In this document: positions 44,520 through 53,361 of the stretch, one piece after another | Layout: each line of letters starts with the position of its first letter | Position numbering within the stretch: the first letter of the stretch is position 1 | DNA from: DASZHJ01 sp035507155 | GTDB taxonomy: Bacteria > Pseudomonadota > Alphaproteobacteria > ATCC43930 > CGMCC-115725 | Assembly: GCA_035507155.1 (NCBI GenBank) | Contig: DATJOK010000124.1 | Location: forward strand, 25,872-89,871 | Reading direction: 5' to 3' | DNA: 64,000 nucleotides | The notes under the pieces: generated by a model | Database searches by the model: none | Told to the model about the DNA's origin: nothing | Seen by the model: only the letters and a program-made list of their open reading frames with translations | Program-made: the position numbers and the translations under genes

Positions 44520-46214
44520 ATGAGCACGCTCGTTTCGAATTTGCGCCTGCTGCACAAGCTCGCCATTCCCGCGGCGGTTCTCGTGCTCGCCGGCGTCGCC
44601 ACCGTCATCGCCGCCGGCCAATGGCGCGCGCTCCTCGAGCGCAACATCACCGACATCGTCGACCGCGACGCGATGCGCCTGCAGCTCGCGCTCGGCATCG
44701 TCGGCGAGCTCAACGATGCCACCGTGCATCAGCGCGATGCGCGTCTCGCAACCACTCTCGATGACACCAAGAAGGCGATGAACGCCGACATGAAGCTGCT
44801 CGGCGAAGTGCGCCACCGCCTCGACGATCTGAAACCGATGATGACGGCCGCCGACCGCGCGCAGCTCCTGGCGGAGACCAGCGAGGCCTTCGATCAATTC
44901 CTGCATGCGAACGAGGCAACGCTGCAGAGCAAAGTCGACAGCTTCACCACCGGCGCCGCGCCCTCCCAGGGCGGCGAGGGTCGCAAATGGCGGGCCAGGC
45001 TCGACGAGCTCCTGGGCCGGGTGGTCGACCTCAGCGCCGAGGACATGCGCCGCGCCAAGGAAGGCACCATCGCCGCCGGCCGCCGCTCCGAGCTCGAGCT
45101 GCTGCTGGTCTCCGGCCTGGCGCAGCTCCTGGCGCTGCTGCTCCTGGCCTGGATCGGCGTCGCCCAGGTGTCGCGACCGCTGCAGCGGATCTCAGGGCTG
45201 ATGGAGCATCTCGCCGGCGGCAAGCTCGAGATCGATGTCGTCGGCACCGAGCGGCACGACGAGGTCGGCACCCTCGCGCGCGCCCTCGTGGTCTTCAAGC
45301 AGAACGCGATTTCGGCGCGGAACCTCGCCGCCGAGCAGCAGGCGGAGCAGCGTCGCCGCGAGCAGCGCACCGCCGCCATCGAGACGCACATCCGCGCCTT
45401 TGAGGGATCGGTGAAGCAGGCGCTCGATGCGCTGGCGGCGGCGTCCCAGGGGATGCGCACGACGTCCGCCGGCATGTCCGAGATCGCGAGCGAGGGCGGC
45501 CGGCAGTCGGCGGCGGTGCTCGCCGCCTTTGAGAAGGCCTCCGCCAACGTGCAGACCGTCGCCGGCGCCGCCGAGGAGCTCGCCACCTCGATCGCAGAGA
45601 TCACCCAGCAGGTCTCCAACTCCGCCCGCACCGCCGGCAAGGCGGTGGACGAGGCGAAGCAGACCAACGGCATGGTCGCGAGCCTTTCCGAAGCCGCCGG
45701 CCGCATCGGCGAGGTGGTGCAGCTCATCCAGGACATCGCCAGCCAGACCAACCTCCTCGCCCTCAACGCAACGATCGAGGCGGCGCGCGCCGGCGAGGCC
45801 GGCAAGGGCTTCGCCGTGGTGGCGCATGAGGTGAAGGCGCTCGCCGGCCAGACCGCGAAAGCGACCGACGAGATCTCGACGCAGATCCGCGACATCCAGT
45901 CGGCGACCGAGAGAGTGGTCGGCGCGATCTCGACGATCGGCGGCACCATCGACGAGATCAGCGAGATCGCAAGCTCGATCGCCTCCGCCGTCGAGGAGCA
46001 GAGCAGCGCCACCCGGGAAATCTCGCGCAACACCCAGGAGGCGGCGCGCAACACCTCGGAGGTGCGCGAGAACATCGCCGGCCTCGATGCGGTGACGCAG
46101 CAGAGCCGCAGCGCCGCGGAGCAGGAGCTCGGCGCCGCGAGCGCCCTCGGCCAGCAGGCCGATCACCTCCGCGCCGAGATCGACAAATTCCTCGGCAGGA
46201 TCCGCGCGGCGTAA
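44520..46214 (+). CDS. Methyl-accepting chemotaxis protein
   Basis: The 564-residue chemoreceptor has TM1 at about 15-33, a helical-bundle periplasmic sensor region (35-190, 4HB type), TM2 at about 193-216, a HAMP domain (217-268) and a cytoplasmic signalling domain up to residue 560. The hairpin tip EVVQLIQDIASQTNLLALNATIEAARAGE (398-426) is intact, so it can contact CheA and CheW. No C-terminal CheR-tethering pentapeptide is present. A strong purine-rich site precedes the ATG. No che or flagellar gene is in the window, so its cluster is elsewhere. Confidence 0.93.
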   Translation: MSTLVSNLRLLHKLAIPAAVLVLAGVATVIAAGQWRALLERNITDIVDRDAMRLQLALGIVGELNDATVHQRDARLATTLDDTKKAMNADMKLLGEVRHRLDDLKPMMTAADRAQLLAETSEAFDQFLHANEATLQSKVDSFTTGAAPSQGGEGRKWRARLDELLGRVVDLSAEDMRRAKEGTIAAGRRSELELLLVSGLAQLLALLLLAWIGVAQVSRPLQRISGLMEHLAGGKLEIDVVGTERHDEVGTLARALVVFKQNAISARNLAAEQQAEQRRREQRTAAIETHIRAFEGSVKQALDALAAASQGMRTTSAGMSEIASEGGRQSAAVLAAFEKASANVQTVAGAAEELATSIAEITQQVSNSARTAGKAVDEAKQTNGMVASLSEAAGRIGEVVQLIQDIASQTNLLALNATIEAARAGEAGKGFAVVAHEVKALAGQTAKATDEISTQIRDIQSATERVVGAISTIGGTIDEISEIASSIASAVEEQSSATREISRNTQEAARNTSEVRENIAGLDAVTQQSRSAAEQELGAASALGQQADHLRAEIDKFLGRIRAA

Positions 46215-46276
46215 GGGGAGCTATCAGTGGTCAGGCGTCGGTCACGGATACCAGGCGATATGCCCGCTTCGCCGGA

Positions 46277-46308
46277 CTGAGAACTGAAAACTGAGAACTG
46301 AGAACTGA
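46277..46308. repeat. Heptanucleotide tandem repeat (CTGAGAA-type)
   Basis: Four consecutive heptads read CTGAGAA (46277-46283), CTGAAAA (46284-46290), CTGAGAA (46291-46297), CTGAGAA (46298-46304), with a fifth partial copy, CTGACTA, running into 46311. The last partial unit supplies the stop codon of the adjacent NlpD-like gene. Such heptads are a known type of polymorphic intergenic tandem repeat in bacteria; here the array is short. Confidence 0.85.
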
Positions 46309-47499
46309 CTACCCGCTCGCCGCCGCCGGCAGGAAATCGGCGGGATCGAGCGCGCGGGTCCCCTTGCGCACCTCGAAATGGAGCTGTGGCGTGTTGACGG
46401 CGCCGGTAGCGCCCACGCGCGCGATCGCCTGGCCACGCTGCACGCGCTCGCCCCGCTTCACCAGGATCTGCGCGTTGTGGGCATAGGCGGTCATCCAGCC
46501 GTCGGCGTGCTTGATCAGGATCAAGTTGCCGTAGCCGCGCAGCTCGTTGCCGGCGTAGGCGACGACGCCACTGTCGGCGGCGACCACGGTGGTGCCCTCG
46601 GGCGCGGCGATGTTGATGCCGTCATTGTGGGTGCCGCCGCTTCCGGTGCCGTAGCTGCCGATGACGCGGCCGCGCACCGGCCAGAGGAACTCGCGCCCGC
46701 CGCGCGCCGGTGGCGGTGGCAGCGCGGCAGTCTGTGGCGGCGATGCCGGTGCCGCAGCCGGCGGCGGTGCTGGCGCGGCAGGCGGCGCGGCCGGCGCTTG
46801 GCTGGTGATGATCGTAGCGGTCGGTGCCGGAGCCTGCGTCGCCGGCGCTGATGGCATTGGTGCCGGTGCCGGCGCTATCGGAGTGGCAGAGGACGGCGCC
46901 GCGGCGACTGCCGGCGGCGCGCTCGGCGGTGGCGCCAGGGGCGTCGCGGTGATGCCGCCCTGCCCTTCGCCCGGCTGCGGCCGCGCGCCGGCCACCACCG
47001 GCGGCGCCACCTGCGGCGGCAGCAGCAGCGTGCTGCCGGTGATGAGGGTGTAGGGCGGCTGCAGGTGGTTCATCTCGGCGAGGGTCGCGAGATCGACGCC
47101 CCAGAGCCGCGAGACGCTGTAGAGCGTGTCGCCCGCCAGCACGTAATGGACGCGCACCTTCGGCAGCTTCAGCGTCTGGCCGGTGAGCAGACGATAGGGC
47201 GGCTGCAGATTGTTGGCGTCGATGATGGCGCGGATCGGCACGTCGTAGCGCCGCGACACTTCGTAGAGCGTCTCATCGCGCTGCACCACGACCTGATCCG
47301 GATGCGGACGGCCCTCGAGGCCGGGCGGACGGAGGCCGGTCGGCCCCACCATCGAGCCGCCCGGCGCCGAGGTGGTGACCGCCGTCCCCGACATCACGGG
47401 CGCCGGCGCATAGCCTTGGTCGCAACTCGCGAGGCCGGCCGCCAGCAGCGCCATCGGTAACAGACGTCGCGCGCCGCTGAGGAGGTCCCGACCCATCAT
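46309..47499 (-). CDS. nlpD: LysM and LytM/M23-domain lipoprotein, NlpD-like
   Basis: The 396-residue lipoprotein (LASC, C26) has two LysM peptidoglycan-binding repeats (70-113 and 117-161), a long Ala/Pro-rich linker (165-265), and a C-terminal LytM/M23 domain (287-390). Three of four zinc ligands are replaced (N292, N296, Q372; only H374 remains), as in E. coli NlpD and EnvC, so it should activate an amidase rather than cut peptidoglycan itself. It is the downstream end of serS-surE-pcm. The start is either of two tandem ATGs at 47499 and 47496; neither has a strong ribosome site. Confidence 0.9.
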   Translation of the reverse strand: MMGRDLLSGARRLLPMALLAAGLASCDQGYAPAPVMSGTAVTTSAPGGSMVGPTGLRPPGLEGRPHPDQVVVQRDETLYEVSRRYDVPIRAIIDANNLQPPYRLLTGQTLKLPKVRVHYVLAGDTLYSVSRLWGVDLATLAEMNHLQPPYTLITGSTLLLPPQVAPPVVAGARPQPGEGQGGITATPLAPPPSAPPAVAAAPSSATPIAPAPAPMPSAPATQAPAPTATIITSQAPAAPPAAPAPPPAAAPASPPQTAALPPPPARGGREFLWPVRGRVIGSYGTGSGGTHNDGINIAAPEGTTVVAADSGVVAYAGNELRGYGNLILIKHADGWMTAYAHNAQILVKRGERVQRGQAIARVGATGAVNTPQLHFEVRKGTRALDPADFLPAAASG

Positions 47500-47564
47500 G
47501 GCGGTGGAGTGTATGTCAGCCGCCCCCGCTGTCACAATCGCGGGGCCGGCGTGGCGCGAGCGCC

Positions 47565-48224
47565 TCAGCTCTCCCGCTGCGCGGCGCGCGGCAATCCCGC
47601 CACCAGCGGCACGAAGCGCACCGGGGCCAGCTCCTCTTGCTCGAAGCGATCGCCCTTGCGCGTGATGCGCAGCAGGATCTGGTCGCGGTGGACGTCGCCG
47701 ACCGGGACCACCATCACGCCGTCCTCGGCGAGGCTCTCCAGCAGCGCCGGCGGCACCTCGGCCGCGGCGGCAGTGACGAGGATGCGCTCGAAGGGCGCCT
47801 GCTCCGGCCAGCCCCTGGTGCCGTCGCCATGGCGCGTCACGATGTTGTGGATGCGCAGCTGCGTGAAGCGCTGCTCCGCCGCGCGCAGCAGATCCCGGTG
47901 CCGCTCGATGGTGAAGACGCGGCGGCAGAGTCGCGCCAGCACCGCCGCCTGGTAGCCGGAGCCGGTGCCGATCTCCAGCACCTTGTGGCGCTCGCCGGGC
48001 GCCAGCGCCTCGGTCATATGCGCCACCACCAGCGGCTGGCTGATGGTCTGGCCGTGGCCGATCGGGAGCGCCACGTTCTCGTAGGCGCGATCCCGGAAGG
48101 TCTCCGGCAGGAAGATCTCGCGCGGCACCCGCTCGATGGCGCCAAGCACGCGAACATCGGTGATGCCCGCCGCCCGCAATTCCATGATGAGCCGCGCCTG
48201 TTTGTTCGCGAGCGCGGAGCTCAC
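47565..48224 (-). CDS. pcm: Protein-L-isoaspartate O-methyltransferase
   Basis: The 219-residue enzyme repairs isoaspartyl residues in aged proteins by SAM-dependent methylation. The SAM-binding motif EIGTGSGYQAAVLARL (about 82-97) and the upstream LPIGHGQTISQP motif are both conserved. Its ATG overlaps the surE stop by four bases, which fits with the common surE-pcm pair involved in stress survival. It is cytoplasmic. Confidence 0.93.
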   Translation of the reverse strand: MSSALANKQARLIMELRAAGITDVRVLGAIERVPREIFLPETFRDRAYENVALPIGHGQTISQPLVVAHMTEALAPGERHKVLEIGTGSGYQAAVLARLCRRVFTIERHRDLLRAAEQRFTQLRIHNIVTRHGDGTRGWPEQAPFERILVTAAAAEVPPALLESLAEDGVMVVPVGDVHRDQILLRITRKGDRFEQEELAPVRFVPLVAGLPRAAQRES

Positions 48225-49003
48225 GAGAACACCTTGCGGAGCGGCGCCAGCGCGTCCTTGTTGGTGAGGTCGAGCAGGATCGGCGTCAGCGAGATCTTGC
48301 CCTCGGTCACCGCGGCGAGGTCGGTGCCGGCGCGGCCAACATCCTCGGCGCGGGTGGGACCGATCCAGAAATAGGGCCGGCCGCGCGGATCGGTCCGCTC
48401 CATCAGCTGGTCGCCGATCTTGTGGCGGCCCTGGCGCGCCACCTTGATGCCGCTGACCCGGTTCGGCGCCACGTCCGGGAAGTTCACGTTGATGAGGGTG
48501 TGCTTGGGCCAGGGCTGCGCCACCAGCCGCTTGATCACCTCACCCGCATGTTTCGCGGCGGTGTCCCAGCGCGGCTTGCCGCGCTCCAGGATCTGCAGGC
48601 TGAGGGCGATCGCCGGCACATCCAGCAGCGTCGCCTCCATCGCCGCCGCGACGGTGCCGGAGTAGGTCACGTCCTCGCCGAGATTGGCGCCGCCGTTGAT
48701 GCCCGACAGCACCAGCGTCGGACGCTTGTCGGCCATCACCTTGTTGATCGCCAGCAGCACGCAGTCGGTGGGGGTGCCGTCGATGGCGAAGCGCTTCGGC
48801 GCGAGCTTGCGCACGCGGAGCGGCCGGTGCAGCGTCAGCGAATGGCCGGCGCCGCTCTGCTCGAGCTCCGGTGCCACCACCCAGACGTCCTTGCAGAGAC
48901 CGCGCGCCACCTTCTCCAGGACCTTCAGGCCCGGGGCCTCGACGCCGTCGTCGTTGGTGAGGAGGATGCGCGCCTTCTTGAGGTCGATCGCCCGCTCAAA
49001 CAT
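48221..49003 (-). CDS. surE: 5'/3'-nucleotidase SurE
   Basis: The 260-residue protein is SurE, a divalent-metal nucleotidase that acts on nucleoside 5'- and 3'-monophosphates. The metal site TNDDG near the N-terminus (residues 15-19), the LSGINGGANLGEDVTYSGTV motif, and the INVNFPDV segment are conserved. Its start overlaps the end of serS by eight bases and its end overlaps pcm by four. It is cytoplasmic and part of the stationary-phase survival set. Confidence 0.95.
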   Translation of the reverse strand: MFERAIDLKKARILLTNDDGVEAPGLKVLEKVARGLCKDVWVVAPELEQSGAGHSLTLHRPLRVRKLAPKRFAIDGTPTDCVLLAINKVMADKRPTLVLSGINGGANLGEDVTYSGTVAAAMEATLLDVPAIALSLQILERGKPRWDTAAKHAGEVIKRLVAQPWPKHTLINVNFPDVAPNRVSGIKVARQGRHKIGDQLMERTDPRGRPYFWIGPTRAEDVGRAGTDLAAVTEGKISLTPILLDLTNKDALAPLRKVFS

Positions 49004-50273
49004 TGCCGCCGATCACCTCGAGCCCGCCCATGTAGGGCTTGAGCGCGTCGGGCACCGCGATGGTGCCGTTGCTCTGCTGATAGTTCTCCATCACCGCGAT
49101 GAGCGCGCGCCCGACCGCGAGGCCGGAGCCGTTCAGCGTATGGACGAAGCGCGTCCCCTTCCCTTCCTTCGGCCGGAAGCGCGCGTTCATGCGCCGCGCC
49201 TGGAACTCGCCGCAGTTGGAGCAGCTGGAGATCTCGCGATAGGCGTTCTGCGCCGGCAGCCAGACCTCGATGTCGTAGGTCTTGCGCGAGGCGAAGCCCA
49301 TGTCGCCGGTGCAGAGCAGCATGGTGCGATAGGCGAGGCCCAGGCGCTTGAGGATCGTCTCGGCGCAGGCGGTCATCCGCTCGTGCTCCTCGACTGAGCG
49401 GTCGGGATGCGCGATCGACACCAGCTCGACCTTGTAGAACTGGTGCTGGCGGATCATGCCGCGGGTGTCCTTGCCGGCGGCACCCGCCTCCGAGCGGAAG
49501 CATGGCGTCCAAGCCGTGAAGCGCAGCGGCAGAGCCGCCTCGTCGACGATCTCGTCGGCGACCAGGTTGGTGAGCGAGACCTCGGCGGTTGGAATGAGCC
49601 AGAGGCCGGTGGTGGTGCGGAAGAGATCCTCGGCGAATTTCGGCAGGCTGCCGGTGCCGAATACCGCCTCGTCGCGCACCAGGATAGGCGGCGATACCTC
49701 GGTATAGGCGAACTCGCGGGTGTGGGTGTCGAGCATGAACTGGGCGAGCGCCCGCTCGAGCCGCGCGAGCTCGCTCCTCAGCACCACGAAGCGGGCGCCG
49801 GAGATTTTGCTCGCCCGCGCGAAATCCATGAAGCCCAACCCCTCGCCGAGGGCGACGTGGTCCTTGGGCGCGAAGCCGAGGGCGGGCGGCGTGCCGTGCT
49901 CACGCACCAGCCGGTTACCGCCGGCGTCGGTGCCATCGGGCACGTCCTCGGCGGGGATGTTGGGAATGCCCGCGAGCTGCGCCTCGACGGCGCCGAGGCG
50001 CTTGGCGGCCTCCGCTTCCATCGCCGCCTGGCGGTCCTTGCTGGCGGCGACCGCCGTCATGATCTCGCTGGCATCGAGCCCCTTGGCCTTGGCGGCGCCG
50101 ATCTCCTTGGAGAGACGGTTGCGCTCCGCCTGCAGCCGCTCGGCCTCCGCCTGCGCCTCGCGCCAGGTCTTGTCGAGCGCCAGCACCTCGGGTGATTGCG
50201 GGGCCAAGCCACGGCGCGCGAGGCCCTTGTCGAAGGCCTCGGGATTCTCACGTATCCATTTGAGATCGAACAT
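48996..50273 (-). CDS. serS: Serine--tRNA ligase
   Basis: The 425-residue class II aminoacyl-tRNA synthetase has an N-terminal coiled-coil tRNA-binding arm (about 28-105) and the catalytic core with motif 2 (FTAWTPCFRSEAGAAGKDTRG) and motif 3 (GSGLAVGRALIAVMENYQ). The ATG at 50273 opens with the family sequence MFDLKWIRENPEAFDKGL. It is the first gene of the serS-surE-pcm-nlpD run, downstream of tatC by 78 bp. Confidence 0.96.
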   Translation of the reverse strand: MFDLKWIRENPEAFDKGLARRGLAPQSPEVLALDKTWREAQAEAERLQAERNRLSKEIGAAKAKGLDASEIMTAVAASKDRQAAMEAEAAKRLGAVEAQLAGIPNIPAEDVPDGTDAGGNRLVREHGTPPALGFAPKDHVALGEGLGFMDFARASKISGARFVVLRSELARLERALAQFMLDTHTREFAYTEVSPPILVRDEAVFGTGSLPKFAEDLFRTTTGLWLIPTAEVSLTNLVADEIVDEAALPLRFTAWTPCFRSEAGAAGKDTRGMIRQHQFYKVELVSIAHPDRSVEEHERMTACAETILKRLGLAYRTMLLCTGDMGFASRKTYDIEVWLPAQNAYREISSCSNCGEFQARRMNARFRPKEGKGTRFVHTLNGSGLAVGRALIAVMENYQQSNGTIAVPDALKPYMGGLEVIGGNV

Positions 50274-50351
50274 GGCCCGGCTCGCCGATCGGGAGGCGAT
50301 CTTATAGAGGCTCGGGCGGCCGCCGTCCATCGCCCGCCCGCGCGGTCGCGA

Positions 50352-51176
50352 TCAGGACGAGTTCTTGAGCGCCGCCTCTTCCGCCGCTTCGCGAGCGGCG
50401 CGGTTCTTCTCGACGATGCGGCAGGAGATGATGGAGATCTCGTAGAGCGCCAGCAGCGGCACCGCGAGGGAGACCTGGCTGAAGATGTCGGGCGGCGTCA
50501 GTACTGCGGCGATGATGAAGACGGCGACGATCGCGTAGCGCCGCTTCTCCTTGAGCTGTTGCGCGGTGATCAGTCCCACCCGCGCCAGCAGGGTCAGCAG
50601 CACCGGCAGCTGGAATGCCACGCCGAAGGCGAAGATGAGCCGCATCACCAGGGTCAGGTACTCGCTCACCTTGGGCATCGCCTGCACCGCCAGGGTGCCG
50701 TCCCCGCCGGCAGTCTCGAAGCTCAGGAAGAAGCGCCAGGCCACCGGGAAGATGAAGAAGTAGACGATCGAGGCGCCGAGGATGAACAGGAAGGGCGTCG
50801 CGAGGAGATAGGGCAGAAAGGCGCGCCGCTCGTTCTTGTAGAGGCCGGGCGCCACGAACATCCAGACCTGGCTCGCGATCACCGGAAAGGCGAGGCAGAA
50901 AGCGGCCCAGAAGGAGACCCGGAGATTGGTCCAGAACGCCTCGGTGAGGTCCGTATAGATCAGCTCGCGATGCTCGCCCTTGAGCTGCAGCACCTCGGCG
51001 AGCGGTCGGGTGAGGAAGCCATAGATGTCCTGGCTGAAGTAGTAGCAGGGAATGAACAGCAGCAGCAGCGCCACCGCCGAATAGAGCAGCCGCTTGCGCA
51101 GCTCGATCAGGTGATCGAGCAGCGGCATCTTGCCGGCTTCGAGTTCTGCGTCGGGATCTGCTTGCGGACTGGACAT
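50352..51176 (-). CDS. tatC: Sec-independent protein translocase TatC
   Basis: The 274-residue protein has six transmembrane helices and the TatC motif in the N-terminal region, LLDHLIELRKRLLYS, plus the conserved FWTNLRVSFWAAFCLAFPVIASQVWMF region. TatC recognises twin-arginine signal peptides and carries folded proteins across the membrane with TatA and TatB. It is three bases after tatB on the same strand. The C-terminus is Ala/Glu-rich and cytoplasmic. Confidence 0.95.
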   Translation of the reverse strand: MSSPQADPDAELEAGKMPLLDHLIELRKRLLYSAVALLLLFIPCYYFSQDIYGFLTRPLAEVLQLKGEHRELIYTDLTEAFWTNLRVSFWAAFCLAFPVIASQVWMFVAPGLYKNERRAFLPYLLATPFLFILGASIVYFFIFPVAWRFFLSFETAGGDGTLAVQAMPKVSEYLTLVMRLIFAFGVAFQLPVLLTLLARVGLITAQQLKEKRRYAIVAVFIIAAVLTPPDIFSQVSLAVPLLALYEISIISCRIVEKNRAAREAAEEAALKNSS

Positions 51177-51179
51177 GGA

Positions 51180-51710
51180 TCAGGCCGGGCTTCTGGTCTT
51201 TTCCGCCGGCGCTTCCGGCGCTTCCGGCGCGCCAGCCGGCGACGCCGTTGCGCCCTCCTCCGCCGGCGGCGCGGGGGGCGGCGACGGCTCGACGGCGGTG
51301 ACGGCGCCGTTGCCGGAGGCCGCCGTGGTCTCCACCGGCAGCGCTGCCTCGATCGCGGGCGCGGCCTCGATCGCGGGCGTGGGCTCGGCCGGCGGGGTCG
51401 CGGTGCCGTCGGTCAGCCCCAATTCCGGCGGCGTCATCGCGCTCTGCAGCTCGCCCCCGGGATCGATGCTGTTTTCGATGTGCTGCCCGATGTCGGTGGT
51501 CGCCACCTTCTCCACCTCGCGGCGCACCTCGTCGAGCTCGCTCTCGCGGATCATCTGCTCGACGCTGCCCTGGAACTCGCGCGCGACGGCGCGCGCCTGG
51601 CGCATCCAGCGGCCGGCCATGCGCAGCACTCGGGGGAGATCCTTCGGTCCGATGACGATCAGCGCGACGATGCCGATCAGCATCAGCTCGGACCACGCGA
51701 AATCGAACAT
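51180..51710 (-). CDS. tatB: Sec-independent protein translocase TatB
   Basis: The 176-residue protein has the TatB N-terminus MFDFAWSELMLIGIVALIVIGP with one helix and the hinge GP, followed by an amphipathic helix (DLPRVLRMAGRWMRQARAVARE) and a long Pro/Ala/Glu-rich tail. The N-terminal Glu (E8) in the membrane helix is typical of TatB. It lies directly upstream of tatC. A tatA gene is expected just before it in this neighbourhood but was not found; see the finding on 51711-51883. Confidence 0.92.
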   Translation of the reverse strand: MFDFAWSELMLIGIVALIVIGPKDLPRVLRMAGRWMRQARAVAREFQGSVEQMIRESELDEVRREVEKVATTDIGQHIENSIDPGGELQSAMTPPELGLTDGTATPPAEPTPAIEAAPAIEAALPVETTAASGNGAVTAVEPSPPPAPPAEEGATASPAGAPEAPEAPAEKTRSPA

Positions 51711-51883
51711 CGCCGTCCTGTCGCCATTGCAGCTCCGCGCGGCGCTTGCCGCCGGCGGGAGGCGCGGATAATGGCAGAAAGCGAGGCGCGCTCGCAATGA
51801 CGGCGGGGTTGCGGGCGTAAGCGCCCCGCGGACGCCGCGGCGCGCCCGATCGGGTCTTTAGATCAGGGAGTTAGACCCCGCCC
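51711..51883. other. Intergenic gap where tatA would be expected, with an REP-like fragment
   Basis: The 173-bp space between tatB and scpB is too short for a normal tatA (about 210-240 bp) and shows no TatA-like frame. Around 51788-51810 it contains the minus-strand sequence CGTCATTGCGAGCGCG, which resembles the core of a dispersed repeat often seen in alphaproteobacteria. An adjacent short inverted repeat (GCGAG/CTCGC, 51781-51785 and 51791-51795) may be part of the same element. Confidence 0.5.
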
Positions 51884-52567
51884 TCAATCTTCGCCGTCAT
51901 GCCCGGCGACCAGCTCGCCCTGCTCGGCGAGGGCGTCGAGTTCCGGCGAGGGCTCCTCGGGCTCGGAGCTGTTCGCCGGCGTGGCGTCGGCCGGCAGCGA
52001 GTTCTCGCGCAGCGACACGACCGGCGGCTCGCCGATGAGGCCGGCGGCCTTGAGCTCGTCCATGCCCGGGAGATCGGCGATCTCGCCGAGGCCGAAATGA
52101 TGCAGGAAGGCCTCGCTGGTGCCCCAGGTGACCGGCCTGCCCACCGTCTCGCGCCGGCCCTTGGGCATGATCCACCCGGCCTCCAGCAGCGTATCGATGG
52201 TGCCTTTGGAGATCTGCACCCCGCGGATCTCCTCGATCTCGGCGCGGGTCACCGGTTGATGGTAGGCGATGATCGCGAGCGTCTCCACCGCGGCGCGCGA
52301 CAGCCGGCGCTGCACGGTGGTTTCGAGCTTGAGGCGCGGCCCGATATCGGGCGCGGTGCGGAAGGTCCAGCCGCCGGCGATCTTCACCAGGTTGACGCCG
52401 CGCCCGCTGTAGTGCTCGGCGATCTCGGCGAGGAGCGCGGTGACGTCGGCGTCCTCCGGCAGGCGCTCGGCGATGCTTTCCTCCTCCACCGGCGAGGCCG
52501 AGGCGAAGAGCAGCGCCTCGATGAGACGGAGGGCGTCCGCGTGCGGATCGGTCGGGGTCTCGGTCAT
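51884..52567 (-). CDS. scpB: Segregation and condensation protein B
   Basis: The 227-residue protein is ScpB, a winged-helix kleisin-associated partner of SMC in chromosome organisation. It has the LIEALLFASASPV N-terminal motif, the TVQRRLSRAAVETLAIIAYHQPVTRAEIEEIRG segment, and the helix pair before a low-complexity acidic tail. It overlaps scpA by four bases and sits in the conserved scpA-scpB-tat order. It is cytoplasmic. Confidence 0.95.
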   Translation of the reverse strand: MTETPTDPHADALRLIEALLFASASPVEEESIAERLPEDADVTALLAEIAEHYSGRGVNLVKIAGGWTFRTAPDIGPRLKLETTVQRRLSRAAVETLAIIAYHQPVTRAEIEEIRGVQISKGTIDTLLEAGWIMPKGRRETVGRPVTWGTSEAFLHHFGLGEIADLPGMDELKAAGLIGEPPVVSLRENSLPADATPANSSEPEEPSPELDALAEQGELVAGHDGED

Positions 52568-53361
52568 GGGGATGAGGCTTCGCTGATCGGGGGACTGCGG
52601 AGATAGATCGGGCCGAAGATCTTGTCTTGGCGGAGCTGCAGGCGTCCCTCGCGCACCAGCTCCAGGCTGGCGGCGAAAGTCGCGGCGACGGCGGAGCGGC
52701 CGACCAGCCCGACGCGCAGATTGGCCGGCAGGAAGCTCGCCAGCGTGCGCCACTCCGGCATGCGGCCCAAATAGCGCGACAGGCGCTGCAGCGCGTCATC
52801 CATTGAATAAAGCTCCTGCGCCTCGATGTGGAGGACGCCGGAATCGGCGCGCGCCCGTCCCTCGCCATAGGCCTTCAGAAGCTCGAAGAGCGTCGCCTCG
52901 TATTGCGCCTTTTTTACCACCGGCACACCCTCGGGCGCGCCGCGGGCGAAGACGTCGCGGCCGAGCTGAGGCCGCGCCATCAGGCGCGCGCCCGCCTGCT
53001 GCATCGCCTCGAGCCGCTGCAGCTGATAGGTGAGCGCGGCGGCGAGATCGATGCCGGAGGGCTCGTCGTCGGGCTGCGGCTCCGGCAGCAGCAGACGCGA
53101 TTTCAGATAGGCGAGCCAGGCCGCCATCACCAGATAGTCGGCGGCGATCTCCAGGCGAAGCCGGCGCGCCGCCGAGATGAAGGCGAGGTACTGATCGGCG
53201 AGCTGCAGGATCGAGATATGGGTGAGGTCGACCTTCTGCTCGCGCGCCAGGGCGAGAAGGACGTCGATCGGCCCTTCATAGCCGCCGAGATCGACCACCA
53301 GCTGACTGTCGGAACTCTCCGCCGGCGCCGGATCCTCGAAGGGCTCGGTGCCTTCCGTCAC
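52564..53361 (-). CDS. scpA: Segregation and condensation protein A
   Basis: The 265-residue protein is ScpA, the kleisin subunit of the SMC-ScpAB condensin. It has the N-terminal YEGPIDVLLALAREQKVDLTHISI motif and the LRLEIAADYLVMAAWLAYLKSRLLLP segment, and a C-terminal helical domain. The GTG at 53361 overlaps the S2P stop codon by four bases (GTGA). It bridges SMC heads together with ScpB. Confidence 0.93.
   Translation of the reverse strand: MTEGTEPFEDPAPAESSDSQLVVDLGGYEGPIDVLLALAREQKVDLTHISILQLADQYLAFISAARRLRLEIAADYLVMAAWLAYLKSRLLLPEPQPDDEPSGIDLAAALTYQLQRLEAMQQAGARLMARPQLGRDVFARGAPEGVPVVKKAQYEATLFELLKAYGEGRARADSGVLHIEAQELYSMDDALQRLSRYLGRMPEWRTLASFLPANLRVGLVGRSAVAATFAASLELVREGRLQLRQDKIFGPIYLRSPPISEASSP

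Noticed and set aside
46309..47499. Active M23 endopeptidase
   Set aside because: Three of the four zinc ligands are substituted, matching non-catalytic NlpD/EnvC proteins.
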